Counted from the stretch's first letter, positions 23,688 to 32,790 are shown. The stretch is DNA of 55,034 bases from Candidatus Altarchaeota archaeon (GCA_018220935.1 JAAOXU010000001.1:1-55034), one strand, 5' to 3'. Translations and numbers: made by a program. Notes: generated from the letters alone by a model not told the origin.

Positions 23688-25658
23688 TTAAACAGGTACA
23701 ACAGTCAACCCAACATCCCCATCTGCCACATAAAGATACCCATCAGAAAATACCATTTGATTTACCGTTACTTGGGTGTTTATTTGGTTAAGTAACAAAG
23801 GACTAAGGGGGTTGGTATTGTCAAAGACCTTTATGACGCCAGAATCAACCAGATACATTCGGTTTTCTGATAATGCAAGGGTACCAATAGAATATCCTTC
23901 AAAAAAGTTAGTGGAAAAGGTTAGCGAACCAGTCGGTCCTATCTCAAAGATATCTAAGCCCTTAGGACCTTGCGCAACATAAAGATAACCACCATTTAAT
24001 CGAATATTCCATGCAGCTTCGTCAAAGATAACTGAATCAGTCACTACTGGATTTTGTGAATTTGAGATATCAAGTAAAGTGGTGGCAAAAGGTTTATTTG
24101 AAACCGCAGCAACCCAATTTTCATTTAAGGTTAGATCTCGCGGCATACCTAAAAAGTCAGTTCGAGAAACCTCTTTCGGGTTAGTAGGATTGGTGACATC
24201 ATATACAATAAGGCCAATTTCACCAATAACTGTGTAAAAATAATTACCACTTACTGCGACACCATCAGCTGCCATATATTTCTCATTAAGCTGTATTGGA
24301 TTATAGGGATCAGACAAATCATATATTTGCACTGTCATCTCACCATTAAAGTACGCTTTTTTGTCTCGTATGACAATACCAGTAAATTGACTACTCGTGT
24401 CGTATCGTTTTGAGTATGCAAGTATTGGGTTATCAGGGTCACTAATATCTGCAACATTGAAAAATTTCTGCTCCACGCTGACATAAATTACGCCACCATT
24501 GCTAGATATTGTAGTTGCTCTTCCATGTAAGTCAAAATCTTTTAGATAAACGGGATCTAGTGGATTAGTTATATCAATTATTTTTAGTCCCAAAACGGAG
24601 TCGATGATATACGCATACTCATTATGAGTGATTATACCTTGAAGATCAGCAGTTCCAGAAATAATATCACTTGAAATATTTTCAATTTCTAAGTTACTAG
24701 GTGAACTTATGTCAACAACGGTGAATCTATGTGGGTGGGATCCAGTAAGGTATGCATAATTCCCACTCACACTCAAACCCTTTAGATTGGTCGGAACGGA
24801 AATCGAGTCAACTAATATTGGTGATGATGGTATTGAGAGATCATACACCTCAAACACTGAATCAAAGAGGTATCCTACATTATTGTCTGCGGTCTGAACG
24901 GACATGATGCGAGACAAATACAAGTAATCCCCTTTTATTTCAAAATTTAGTATATGTGATTCAAAGGGGATGAAATTCACGACGACTGGATTTTTTGAAT
25001 CTCGGACATCTACAATATTTAATCCTCCGATACCAAAGCCAACATATGCATATCCCTCATATAACTTCACAGTGCCGCCACCAATACCAACAATAGGAAC
25101 ACTCGATACTGCAACAGGACGGGCAATATCTTCAAGAGAATATATTGCTAGTACTTTATCCATGATAAAATATGCATAGTTATTCGCAACAGCAATAGAC
25201 TTTGGAAACATATCACTTGTAAAATCTAAAGTTCCTACCGGTTCACCAAAGGGATCTGAAACGGGTGTAATTCTTAAACCCGTTCCATCTATCAAATATA
25301 GATACATACCATCTTGGTAGGTTGACTCAGAGTATCCACTCGTTATTAGGGTCCCAACAACTGATGGTGAAACAGCATCAACAAGACTTACCACCTGAAT
25401 ATTTTTATCATTAGAAAGCCAAACGGCCACATCATCAGCAGCATCAACCAATTCGGCACGTCCTGCAGCTTTCACACTTTTTCCAACAACGTTGTGATTC
25501 GGATTTGTAAAGCTTGAACCGTGTATGACTTCATCATTTAGTGGTTGAGTGTTATTTTCCTGAAGATAGTCGTTTTTCTCTTGAAGTGAAGTGTAAATAC
25601 CAATGTAAAAGACAGCAGCCAAAACAACAAAGAAAATAAGGATTTTTCCTTTTCCCAT
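23688..25658 (-). CDS. LVIVD-repeat beta-propeller surface protein
   Basis: The 656-residue protein begins with a signal anchor (GKILIFFVVLAAVFYIGIY). The rest is repeats of about 43 residues of the form YAYV-x-GxGGLxIVDV-x-D-x-x-N-P-x-x-V, the LVIVD pattern of predicted seven-blade propellers in archaeal and bacterial surface proteins; at least ten copies are visible. It is probably anchored outside the membrane by its N-terminus. ATG 25658 is 25 bases from TTTTATAC (minus strand, 25679-25686). Confidence 0.85.
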   Translation of the reverse strand: MGKGKILIFFVVLAAVFYIGIYTSLQEKNDYLQENNTQPLNDEVIHGSSFTNPNHNVVGKSVKAAGRAELVDAADDVAVWLSNDKNIQVVSLVDAVSPSVVGTLITSGYSESTYQDGMYLYLIDGTGLRITPVSDPFGEPVGTLDFTSDMFPKSIAVANNYAYFIMDKVLAIYSLEDIARPVAVSSVPIVGIGGGTVKLYEGYAYVGFGIGGLNIVDVRDSKNPVVVNFIPFESHILNFEIKGDYLYLSRIMSVQTADNNVGYLFDSVFEVYDLSIPSSPILVDSISVPTNLKGLSVSGNYAYLTGSHPHRFTVVDISSPSNLEIENISSDIISGTADLQGIITHNEYAYIIDSVLGLKIIDITNPLDPVYLKDFDLHGRATTISSNGGVIYVSVEQKFFNVADISDPDNPILAYSKRYDTSSQFTGIVIRDKKAYFNGEMTVQIYDLSDPYNPIQLNEKYMAADGVAVSGNYFYTVIGEIGLIVYDVTNPTNPKEVSRTDFLGMPRDLTLNENWVAAVSNKPFATTLLDISNSQNPVVTDSVIFDEAAWNIRLNGGYLYVAQGPKGLDIFEIGPTGSLTFSTNFFEGYSIGTLALSENRMYLVDSGVIKVFDNTNPLSPLLLNQINTQVTVNQMVFSDGYLYVADGDVGLTVVPV

Positions 25659-25678
25659 TATAACAATAGTTTAAGAGT

Positions 25679-25734
25679 CGTATAAAAGAGGTTGTAATAA
25701 GTGGATAAAGCCACCTCTGATACCTTTATAAATT
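25679..25734. promoter_or_regulatory. Overlapping divergent promoters
   Basis: GTATAAAAG (25680-25688; minus TTTTATAC) serves the LVIVD gene at 25658. TTTATAAATT (25725-25734) serves the plus gene and places its leaderless start at ATG 25755 rather than GTG 25701. Confidence 0.6.
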
Positions 25735-25754
25735 GTCTAAAATTGATGTTAATG

Positions 25755-25976
25755 ATGACAGATTTAAGTCCATTTGCACAGAAAATCTTTGACGCACTAG
25801 AAAGTTTTGGAGCAACAAGTCCTGAAAAGACCAAGAGTGCAGATCAGGTCATGGAAAAAGTAAAAATGGGTAAAGGCCAGATTAATTCGATATTATCGGA
25901 ACTACAAAAGAAAGGTATAATCAAGCGAATAGCAAAGTCTAAAAGGGCGGGCTATTACATTATCAAAGGGGTCTAA
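25755..25976 (+). CDS. Winged-helix DNA-binding protein
   Basis: From ATG 25755 the protein has 73 residues: helix 1 (SPFAQKIFDALESFG), then SADQVMEKVKMGKGQINSILSELQKKGIIKRI (helix-turn-helix with recognition helix), and a short wing (SKRAGYYIIKGV). This is a minimal winged-helix like MarR/ArsR-type or PadR-like regulators. It ends two bases before a membrane-protein gene, so the pair may be co-regulated, but no target site is visible. Confidence 0.75.
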   Translation: MTDLSPFAQKIFDALESFGATSPEKTKSADQVMEKVKMGKGQINSILSELQKKGIIKRIAKSKRAGYYIIKGV

Positions 25977-25978
25977 AC

Positions 25979-27292
25979 ATGAAATTGAAGTGGGTCATGA
26001 CGTTAGTGCTTGTATTGTCACTTGGTTTTTCCATTGATGTTAGTGGGAATTTTCGTCCAAGCTCAATTGAAACTGAGTATGGAACGGGTCAGACCATTAA
26101 TTTGACTATAACTAATAATGAAGTGGATGAAATTCTCAATTTAAACGTTGAACTAACAGGTATCCCAACTTGGATGCGTGTAATCCCAAGTAGTTTTGAA
26201 CTTTTTGGTGGTCAAACTAAAACACTAAAGTTTTTCTTTAGTAATCAAGCACCACCCGCATCATATATTTACACAGCAAGAATCAAAAGTAATAATACGA
26301 TAGTCTGGGATGGCAATATCATAATTGGTGTAACAGGAGAAGGAGTAAACATCCCAACACCACCACAAGATCAAAAATATATTTACATTCATACACAAAA
26401 AGACGCTAACCCAGGAGAGACTATAATCATAACACTAGACGTCTCAAGTAATTTAGTACCAAGTGATGCAGATATAACACTTCTAAAAGACGGAGACGAA
26501 GTTGTTAAAGTATCTGAAACACTAGATAAAACACAAAAAAGTTTTACATTAACAGTTCCAAATGGAGAACAAGCAGGTCAATACATGATTCAAGCATACT
26601 TGGCAGGTAAAGAAATATCCAATCAGACTCGAATTGACGTCACAGAATTAAACAAGGTTGAGATTAGTAAAGAGACTAAGAAAAAATTACTCGGAAAGGA
26701 AGTAGTTTTGATTGCAAAAAATATTGGTAATACGTTTAAGGAAGGTGAAGTCACAGCACAAATTTCTGTATTTGATAGGCCTTTACTTAATGCAGAACCA
26801 GCACCTGAAGTTGAAAGGGACGGTTTCTCATATACTCTAAAATGGGATTATAAGATTGCACCTGGGGACGAGAGAATTGTAGCCTCATATACAGTAGATT
26901 ATATTCCGTATAGTATAATTGGTGTACTTGTCATAATTGCAATTTTACTCATGCTTCAAAGACCTGAAGCAGTTGAAGTAAAGAAAAGCTTTGAGCAGAC
27001 CAAGGGTCATGAGAAAGCAGGAATAAAAGTAACTTTAACGCTAATTAACAGTTCAGATGAAACAGTTGAGGGCGTTGTAGTTGAAGACTTGGTTCCAGGA
27101 ATTGCAAGGGTGAAGAAAGCTTTTATTGTAAAACCAAAAGCTAAGAAAGAGAGAGCAGGAACTAATCTTATTTGGGACATAGGTAAATTAGCACCAGGGG
27201 AAGAGAGAATTCTCTCATATGAAGCAGAACTTAGTTTTGGTATTATTGGAAAACTGGAATTGCCCAAACCAAAAGTTAATTGGCATCAATAA
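25979..27292 (+). CDS. Single-pass membrane protein with beta-sandwich domains on both sides
   Basis: The 437-residue protein has a signal peptide (MKLKWVMTLVLVLSLGFSID), then about 290 residues of Ig-like/NEW3-type beta domains (ETEYGTGQTINLTITNNE, AKNIGNTFKEGEV), a membrane helix (about 313-330, IIGVLVIIAILLML) and a 105-residue C-terminal domain resembling DUF11 repeats (LTLINSSDETVEGVVVEDLVP, WDIGKLAPGEERILSYE). If the signal is cleaved, the DUF11-like domain would be inside the cell, which is unusual for that fold. It forms an operon with the winged-helix gene. Confidence 0.65.
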   Translation: MKLKWVMTLVLVLSLGFSIDVSGNFRPSSIETEYGTGQTINLTITNNEVDEILNLNVELTGIPTWMRVIPSSFELFGGQTKTLKFFFSNQAPPASYIYTARIKSNNTIVWDGNIIIGVTGEGVNIPTPPQDQKYIYIHTQKDANPGETIIITLDVSSNLVPSDADITLLKDGDEVVKVSETLDKTQKSFTLTVPNGEQAGQYMIQAYLAGKEISNQTRIDVTELNKVEISKETKKKLLGKEVVLIAKNIGNTFKEGEVTAQISVFDRPLLNAEPAPEVERDGFSYTLKWDYKIAPGDERIVASYTVDYIPYSIIGVLVIIAILLMLQRPEAVEVKKSFEQTKGHEKAGIKVTLTLINSSDETVEGVVVEDLVPGIARVKKAFIVKPKAKKERAGTNLIWDIGKLAPGEERILSYEAELSFGIIGKLELPKPKVNWHQ

Positions 27293-27297
27293 ATCAC

Positions 27298-27789
27298 TCA
27301 TTTGCGAGCGATAAACTTTAGAATGGGTTTTAGATCTAGAGTTTCTTTGTATTTTTTACCCAATTTAGTAATATTTGGATAAACATGTTTAAGATAACTA
27401 AGAAATTGAGTAACATTCCCGTGACCTTTTTTTGTACGCTCAAAATCAATCAACCTGACTCCGTCTTTAGTAAGAAAAAAATGTTTATGAGGTCTATGAC
27501 TCTCCTCTTTCATAAGATCTAATTTATCTAATTGGTGTAAAGCCAAAAGGAAGTCCTTTGCACTTAATTTTACCTCATCTGGTGTGAAGTCTTTAATCAC
27601 ACGACCATTAATTTTTGACATCGCAATTAGTCGCCCAATTCTAAAGTAAGGAGTTGGTGCAAGTTTGTATTTTTTTAGAATACGAAGAGATTTGTATTCT
27701 TTTTTCGCGTTGAGTAAAAACCCTTTATTAAAAATTTTAAATGCCAGAGGGCCTAAAAACCAGACTTTTGAGTGTTTTCCACGCTTCAT
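27298..27789 (-). CDS. Small predicted Ser/Thr protein kinase (COG2112-like)
   Basis: The 163-residue protein is a minimal kinase: KVWFLGPLAFKIFNK (nucleotide-binding strands with Lys), an AKKEYKSLRILKKYKLAPTP helix with Glu, hinge LIAMSKINGRVI, catalytic region ESHRPHKHFFLTKDG, metal-binding LIDFERTKKG and NVTQFLSYL. The R-P-x-K-H and I-D-F-E forms match the archaeal COG2112 group, not Bud32 or RIO. Targets are unknown. ATG 27789 is 25 bases downstream of TTATTTAGA on the minus strand. Confidence 0.8.
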   Translation of the reverse strand: MKRGKHSKVWFLGPLAFKIFNKGFLLNAKKEYKSLRILKKYKLAPTPYFRIGRLIAMSKINGRVIKDFTPDEVKLSAKDFLLALHQLDKLDLMKEESHRPHKHFFLTKDGVRLIDFERTKKGHGNVTQFLSYLKHVYPNITKLGKKYKETLDLKPILKFIARK

Positions 27790-27818
27790 ATGTATATTGT
27801 AATTGTTCTAAATAAAAA

Positions 27819-27860
27819 CCCCGTATGTCGGGGAAAATCCCATATGTTAGGGAAAACATA
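27819..27860. promoter_or_regulatory. Direct repeats between divergent promoters (possible operator)
   Basis: TATGTCGGGGAAAA (27824-27837) and TATGTTAGGGAAAA (27843-27856) are spaced 19 bases apart, about two helical turns. The first also lies in a CCCCG-TATGT-CGGGG hairpin (27819-27833). They sit between the COG2112 kinase promoter and the HIT promoter (TATA region 27879-27890). Confidence 0.4.
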
Positions 27861-27907
27861 GGTTATAGTGCGGATATGCTTAAGTATAAACTTAGCGTTT
27901 TTGTTTT

Positions 27908-28333
27908 ATGGCTGAAGACAGCATCTTTAGTAAGATTATTAGTGGTGAGGTCAAAGGCTGGAAAATTTATGAAGACGAATTGGCTTGTGCATTTTTAGAT
28001 GCATTTCCAGTTACTGAAGGTCACGTGATTGTGGCGTATAAGGGTAAGGAAAAAGACATTTTTGAATTAACAGACAAAAACTTCATACACCTGGCAAAGA
28101 TATCTAGAGATGTTGCAAAAGCGATGAAGAAAAAACTTAATGCAAATTTTGTAAATATTTTAACAGCTCAAAGCATGATAAAACACGCGTTTATACACGT
28201 AGTACCCCGGTTTGATTATGATTTAATGGGTGTTGTGCCCGACATGGAAAATAAACGACAAATTGAAAAAGGCACAATGAATGAATTACAAAAGAAACTA
28301 GAAGGTGAAATCGATGTTAGCAAAAAAGTTTGA
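27908..28333 (+). CDS. HIT-family protein lacking the central catalytic His
   Basis: The 141-residue protein has the standard HIT order: SIFSKIISGEVKGWKIYED, CAFLDAFPVTEGHVIV, LNANFVNILTAQSM, then IKHAFIHVVPRF. The motif should be H-x-H-x-H, with the middle His the nucleophile. Here it is His93-Ala-Phe95-Ile-His97, so the nucleophile is Phe and hydrolysis is unlikely; binding of a nucleotide could remain. The next gene overlaps it by 20 bases after Shine-Dalgarno AAGGTGA. Confidence 0.85.
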   Translation: MAEDSIFSKIISGEVKGWKIYEDELACAFLDAFPVTEGHVIVAYKGKEKDIFELTDKNFIHLAKISRDVAKAMKKKLNANFVNILTAQSMIKHAFIHVVPRFDYDLMGVVPDMENKRQIEKGTMNELQKKLEGEIDVSKKV

Positions 28334-28871
28334 AGGAAATCTCGCAAAAACTGTAATTGAGCCAGACAAAGCCTTCGCGTATGCAGAGGCGGAAGGAGTG
28401 ATTTTAAGTTCGTCTTCTAGTTGGCACCGGACAATTGAAAAGGACGAAGTAGTTGATATGGCAGAATTCATGTTTCTTGTGAGCCATGGTGGAAAACCAA
28501 CTCAAGTGGAGGTCACGTATGAGAAGGGTGAATTTGTAAGAAAGCTAACTGATTTGTCTAAAGAGATGGGTGAAACTAGTGAAGAAGAGGAATTTTTGAA
28601 TACTCTAAGATTTCCAAGTGATGGAGATATATTAGCCACGCTTGAAAAGGACGAGAGAGTACAAAATGCACTAAAGAAAGCTAAGCACTTAAGACTGTAC
28701 TCAATGGATTTTGTAATCTTTGATGATACTCATGGTGGTCCAGTCTGGCACATACTACTAAAAAATTGGCCGCTAACTAATTATTTTAAGCGTGAAAAAC
28801 CAATGACAGTTGAAGCTGTAGTTGATGGCATTAAAGGTAAGGTCAAAAAACTAGCAGTATATCGCACGTGA
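28314..28871 (+). CDS. Hypothetical soluble protein
   Basis: From ATG 28314 the protein has 185 residues; AAGGTGA (28302-28308) lies five bases before it, so the GTG at 28305 inside the Shine-Dalgarno is unlikely. A central region of acidic helices separates two parts, the second containing LRLYSMDFVIFDDTHGGPVWHILLKNWPL. No family is recognised. The gene lies between the HIT gene and the YgjP-type peptidase with overlaps on both sides. Confidence 0.6.
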   Translation: MLAKKFEGNLAKTVIEPDKAFAYAEAEGVILSSSSSWHRTIEKDEVVDMAEFMFLVSHGGKPTQVEVTYEKGEFVRKLTDLSKEMGETSEEEEFLNTLRFPSDGDILATLEKDERVQNALKKAKHLRLYSMDFVIFDDTHGGPVWHILLKNWPLTNYFKREKPMTVEAVVDGIKGKVKKLAVYRT

Positions 28872-29566
28872 TTGGTTTGAAATTTTTAGAAGTTGATGGC
28901 GTAAACGTTCCCTACTACGTAGAGAACCGAAAAATTCGTAACCCAAGGGTTGAAGTGACAGACCGAATTACTGTAATTTTGCCAAAATCCCGTTTTGATG
29001 GGGTAAAAAACATCAGTGAAGATGTAATTGTAGCTAAATTCTCCAAATGGATGTTAAAACAGTATTTAGAGTTAAAAGACTCATTATTGAAGATGCCAGA
29101 GCAAGGAATTGAAATATTTGGCAGTAATTGGGAGTGGTTTAAGGGGAATAAATTTTCAATTAATTCAGAGAAGAAAACACTACATTTAGACCCAAAGGAT
29201 AAAACTCAGGTCAAATTATTCAAAAAGGAGCTTAAAAGAAAGCTATTAATCAAAATTAATGGATTTTGTAAAGAATACGCCACGAAATATGACTTTAAGT
29301 ATGGAACTATCTCAATACGCAACGCTAAGTCAAGATGGGGGAGTTGTACACCCGAGAATAACTTGAATTTCAGCCTAAGACTTTTTGTTCTAAATGATAA
29401 ATTAATTAGAAGTGTTGTATATCACGAATTGATTCACACTATCCATAAAAATCATAAAAAACATTTTCATAGCTGGTTGAAAAGGGAAGTCCCAATAAAT
29501 CTCAATAAAGAGCTGCATGATGGGTGGATTTATGCTGAAGTTTTATTTAGGAAGTTGAGTCTGTAG
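28868..29566 (+). CDS. YgjP-like (DUF45) metal-dependent peptidase
   Basis: The 232-residue protein has NAKSRWGSCTPENNLNFSLR followed by VVYHELIHTIHKNHKKHFHSWLKR: the HExxH-type zinc motif HELIH with a third His downstream, as in YgjP/M48-like DUF45 proteins. An N-terminal beta domain carries VEVTDRITVILP. The GTG start overlaps the upstream stop (GTGA), so translation is coupled. Its substrate is unknown. Confidence 0.88.
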   Translation: MIGLKFLEVDGVNVPYYVENRKIRNPRVEVTDRITVILPKSRFDGVKNISEDVIVAKFSKWMLKQYLELKDSLLKMPEQGIEIFGSNWEWFKGNKFSINSEKKTLHLDPKDKTQVKLFKKELKRKLLIKINGFCKEYATKYDFKYGTISIRNAKSRWGSCTPENNLNFSLRLFVLNDKLIRSVVYHELIHTIHKNHKKHFHSWLKREVPINLNKELHDGWIYAEVLFRKLSL

Positions 29567-29569
29567 TTT

Positions 29570-30244
29570 GTGAAGACTTGGAATACTACGTTTTCAAAAG
29601 AGGATTTAGAAGTAGGGTGGGATGGAATATTTCCCCTTGAACTTGCAAAAAAAGTAATTAAAACTTTTTCAAAAGAAAATGAGACAGTTCTTGATCCATT
29701 TTGTGGTACGGGTACTACTTTAGTTGCCGCTAAAGAGCTACATAGAAAAGGTGTTGGAATTGATTTATCACAAAAAATAATAGACATTGCAAAAACCAGA
29801 GGGGTTAATCCAAAAGTGGGTAGTGTTTTTAGTTTAAGTGAGTTAGTGACAAAAGATTCAATTGACTTAGTCTTTACTTCACCCCCATATTGGACACACC
29901 TCACAAAATATACAGACTACATACCTCAAAAAGATGAAGACGTGGGTAAAATTCAGAGTTACACTAGTTTTTTACACGATTTAAAACGTGCATTTTCACA
30001 GGTGTTTTTAGTACTAAAACAAGGGGGTAAGTGCGCCGTATTAGTAACTGATCTTTCTGACGACAAAGTAAGGGCACTACCAACAGACTTAATAAAAATA
30101 TTAACTGAAATTGGGCTAAAGTACCAAGAAACCATAGTATGGGACAAAAGAACTGAGATTTCAAGAAAGCTAAAACGAGAGTTAAGTGAAATTCCAGAGA
30201 GCTTAAATGAAAAAATACTGGTGTTTTCTAAGGAACTTATTTAA
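29570..30244 (+). CDS. Solitary DNA N4-cytosine/N6-adenine methyltransferase
   Basis: The 224-residue protein has the SAM-binding motif DPFCGTGTTL (about residues 42-51) and catalytic motif TSPPYW (about 103-108); TSPPYW is typical of N4-cytosine and related amino-methylases. Motif order (catalytic after SAM motif) fits the alpha or gamma layout. GIDLSQK holds the acidic SAM-ribose residue. No restriction endonuclease lies beside it. GTG start three bases after the YgjP-type gene. Confidence 0.88.
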   Translation: MKTWNTTFSKEDLEVGWDGIFPLELAKKVIKTFSKENETVLDPFCGTGTTLVAAKELHRKGVGIDLSQKIIDIAKTRGVNPKVGSVFSLSELVTKDSIDLVFTSPPYWTHLTKYTDYIPQKDEDVGKIQSYTSFLHDLKRAFSQVFLVLKQGGKCAVLVTDLSDDKVRALPTDLIKILTEIGLKYQETIVWDKRTEISRKLKRELSEIPESLNEKILVFSKELI

Positions 30245-30271
30245 ATCACTCAGGCCAACCACTCTAGTTTT

Positions 30272-30277
30272 GGTGAT
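30272..30277 (+). promoter_or_regulatory. Shine-Dalgarno of the proteasome beta gene
   Basis: GGTGAT lies three bases before GTG 30281. CTTATTTAAATC (30235-30246) is a possible TATA box within the end of the methylase gene, so the message would have a short leader. Confidence 0.5.
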
Positions 30278-30280
30278 CAA

Positions 30281-30877
30281 GTGGACATTGAAAAACAATT
30301 AAAAACAGGAACTACAACTTTAGGATTATTATACAAGGATGGGGTAATTTTAGCTGCAGACTCGCAAAGTACATCAAGTTATGTTGAGAGTAGGTATGAG
30401 AAAAAAGTACACCCAGTAAACAAGAAGATGGCACTAACTACTGCAGGTGTAGTTGCTGATTTACAGTATGTCCTCAGACTCATGAGAGTTGAGTCAAGAC
30501 TTCATGAAATGGGAAACGGAAATGTTACAACTAAAGCACTTGTAACTTTACTTAGTAATGTATTACACTCAAATAGGTATTTTCCTTACATTGCAGCCAT
30601 GGTAATTGGTGGCTACGACAAGGAAGGACCACATTTATTCTCAATGGACCCATATGGGGGTATTGGACGCGGTGAAAATTTCTTTTCAACAGGTTCAGGT
30701 TCACCTCTTGCAATGGGTGTATTAGAGAGTCAATATACAGAAGGGCTAAGTGAAAATGAAGCCATTGAACTAGCAAAAACCGCAGTGAACGCCGCAATTC
30801 AACGCGACGTATACAGTGGTGGTAAGAAGCTAACTATTGCTGTCATCGACAAAAACGGTTACAGAGAAATAGAATAA
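30281..30877 (+). CDS. psmB: Proteasome beta subunit
   Basis: The 198-residue protein has a 10-residue propeptide ending KTG followed by TTTLGLLYKDGVILAADSQST: Thr11 would be the N-terminal nucleophile after self-cleavage, with the conserved Asp in ILAADS and Lys in YEKKVHP. GSGSPLAMGVLE and SGGKKLTIAVID complete the Ntn-hydrolase pattern. It forms the catalytic rings of the 20S proteasome; the alpha subunit is not in this window. GTG start. Confidence 0.93.
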   Translation: MDIEKQLKTGTTTLGLLYKDGVILAADSQSTSSYVESRYEKKVHPVNKKMALTTAGVVADLQYVLRLMRVESRLHEMGNGNVTTKALVTLLSNVLHSNRYFPYIAAMVIGGYDKEGPHLFSMDPYGGIGRGENFFSTGSGSPLAMGVLESQYTEGLSENEAIELAKTAVNAAIQRDVYSGGKKLTIAVIDKNGYREIE

Positions 30878-30890
30878 ACAGTTGATTGTA

Positions 30891-32771
30891 ATGAGTGGAG
30901 AAGAAGTTTTAACTAGAGTACTCTCTCTCCTGCCAAGTAAAGCAGATATTGGAGAGAGTAGATTTGAAGCAGCCAATGTAGTCATATTTAGCAAGAATTT
31001 TGACTTCTTTATGAATGCACACGAAGTATTGCGTGAAGTTGCTAAAGAGGTTAAACTTAGAATTGAAGCTAGAGCAGACAGAAGCCTACTTATGCCTGCT
31101 GAAGATGCTGAGAGTGAAATTAGAAAAATAATCAAAGACGCAGGAGTTACTGATATTTTCTTTGATACATATGGATCTAAAGTAATCATTGAAGTTGAAA
31201 AACCAAGTGAAGTTTTAGGAAATGGTAATAATAAAATTACTGAGATAAAGAAAAAAACAGCATGGACCCCAGTAATTCAAAGAAAGCCCCCACTAAAGTC
31301 AGACATCATTAATACAATTAGAAGAATCTGGACTCAAAACAGTAAAGACAGATCAAACTTCCTTCACGGTGTTGGAAAACGAATTTATGAAGATTTCAAA
31401 GAGACTGAGTGGACAAGAGTTAGTTTTTTGGGTGCCGCAAGAGAAGTTGGAAGAAGCTCAATGTTACTTCAAACCAACGGTTCACGAGTTCTAATGGACT
31501 GCGGTATTAATGTCGCGAATAAAGATAAGGCATTTCCAGTACTAGATGCTCCAGAATTTCAAATTGAAAGGTTAGATGCAGTTGTAATTTCACACTCTCA
31601 CTTAGATCACGTCGGTTTTACTCCGTTTCTTTACAAATACGGATTTAAGGGTCCAGTCTACATGACACCCCCAAGTTTGCCACTAGCAGTACTATTATCT
31701 CTAGACGCCATGGAGATTGCTCATAAAGACGGAGGCAATGCCCCATATTCTAGTAAAGAAATTGAGCAGATGGTACTTCATACTATCCCACTCCCATATG
31801 AAGAAGTAACTAACATTACACCAGACGTCAGATTAACCTTATACAATGCAGGTCACATTTTAGGCAGCTCAATTATTCATTTTCACATAGGTGAGGGCTT
31901 CTACAACTTAGTCTACACGGGAGATATGAAATACGGCCCAACCAAGATGCACGATTCAGCAGTAAATAAATTCCCAAGAGTTGAAGCTGTCATGATTGAG
32001 AGTACATATGGTAGCCCAAGAGATTTACTACCTTCACTAAAGGATGCTCAAGATTCACTTGTTAAAGAAATAAATGAAGTTATTGATAATAAGGGTAAAA
32101 TTTTAATTCCAACTGCAGGAGTTGGCAGAGTACAAGAAGTTATGCTCACAGTTGAAGAAGCAGTTAGAAACGGAACTTTACCAGAAATTCCAATTTATAT
32201 TGACGGTATGGTATGGGATGCAACAGCAATTTACACGACATACCCAGAATATTTAAGAAAAAACATTAGAAAACTAGTCTTTTCAAATGAAGAGAATCCA
32301 TTGTTAAATCCACTTTTTAAGAGAGTTGGTGGACAAAAGGACCGAAAATCCATTGTAGATGCAGATGAATCTAGTATCATTATGGCAACTAGTGGTATGT
32401 TAAACGGTGGACCCAGTGTATTTTATCTCAGCCAACTTGCACCATATGAAAAAAATAAATTAATTTTTGTCACGTATCAGGGCAGGGGTACTTTAGGTGA
32501 AACTGTAATGCATCAACCTAAAGACATTCTAATCAATCAAAGAGATAGAATTCCACTCAATATGAAAGTCGTAAAGGCGGAAGGTTTCTCAGCCCACAGT
32601 GATAGAAAACAACTTCTTAGTTATCTAAAAAATATGGAACCACGACCAGGACTAATCATGCCAGTTCACGGAGACCCTGCTAAGTTGCCAGAGTTTGCCT
32701 CAACTATTAGAAACACCTTAAGGATGTCCACTAAAATACCCAATATTTTGGACTCAATAAGGCTAAAGTAA
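30891..32771 (+). CDS. aCPSF1-type beta-CASP ribonuclease with KH domains
   Basis: From ATG 30891 the protein has 626 residues, the normal aCPSF1 length. Residues 1-140 form the KH region; the metallo-beta-lactamase core has SHSHLDHVGF (zinc motif H-x-H-x-D-H), MDCGIN, NAGHILGSS, YTGDMK and VMIESTYG; the beta-CASP part has ATSGMLNGGP and AEGFSAHSDR, and PVHGDP ends it. aCPSF1 cuts U-rich RNA 3' ends and drives transcription termination in archaea. TTG 30882 is an alternative start. It follows psmB with only 13 bases between. Confidence 0.93.
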   Translation: MSGEEVLTRVLSLLPSKADIGESRFEAANVVIFSKNFDFFMNAHEVLREVAKEVKLRIEARADRSLLMPAEDAESEIRKIIKDAGVTDIFFDTYGSKVIIEVEKPSEVLGNGNNKITEIKKKTAWTPVIQRKPPLKSDIINTIRRIWTQNSKDRSNFLHGVGKRIYEDFKETEWTRVSFLGAAREVGRSSMLLQTNGSRVLMDCGINVANKDKAFPVLDAPEFQIERLDAVVISHSHLDHVGFTPFLYKYGFKGPVYMTPPSLPLAVLLSLDAMEIAHKDGGNAPYSSKEIEQMVLHTIPLPYEEVTNITPDVRLTLYNAGHILGSSIIHFHIGEGFYNLVYTGDMKYGPTKMHDSAVNKFPRVEAVMIESTYGSPRDLLPSLKDAQDSLVKEINEVIDNKGKILIPTAGVGRVQEVMLTVEEAVRNGTLPEIPIYIDGMVWDATAIYTTYPEYLRKNIRKLVFSNEENPLLNPLFKRVGGQKDRKSIVDADESSIIMATSGMLNGGPSVFYLSQLAPYEKNKLIFVTYQGRGTLGETVMHQPKDILINQRDRIPLNMKVVKAEGFSAHSDRKQLLSYLKNMEPRPGLIMPVHGDPAKLPEFASTIRNTLRMSTKIPNILDSIRLK

Positions 32772-32790
32772 AAAAGCAACTAATGTGTAA

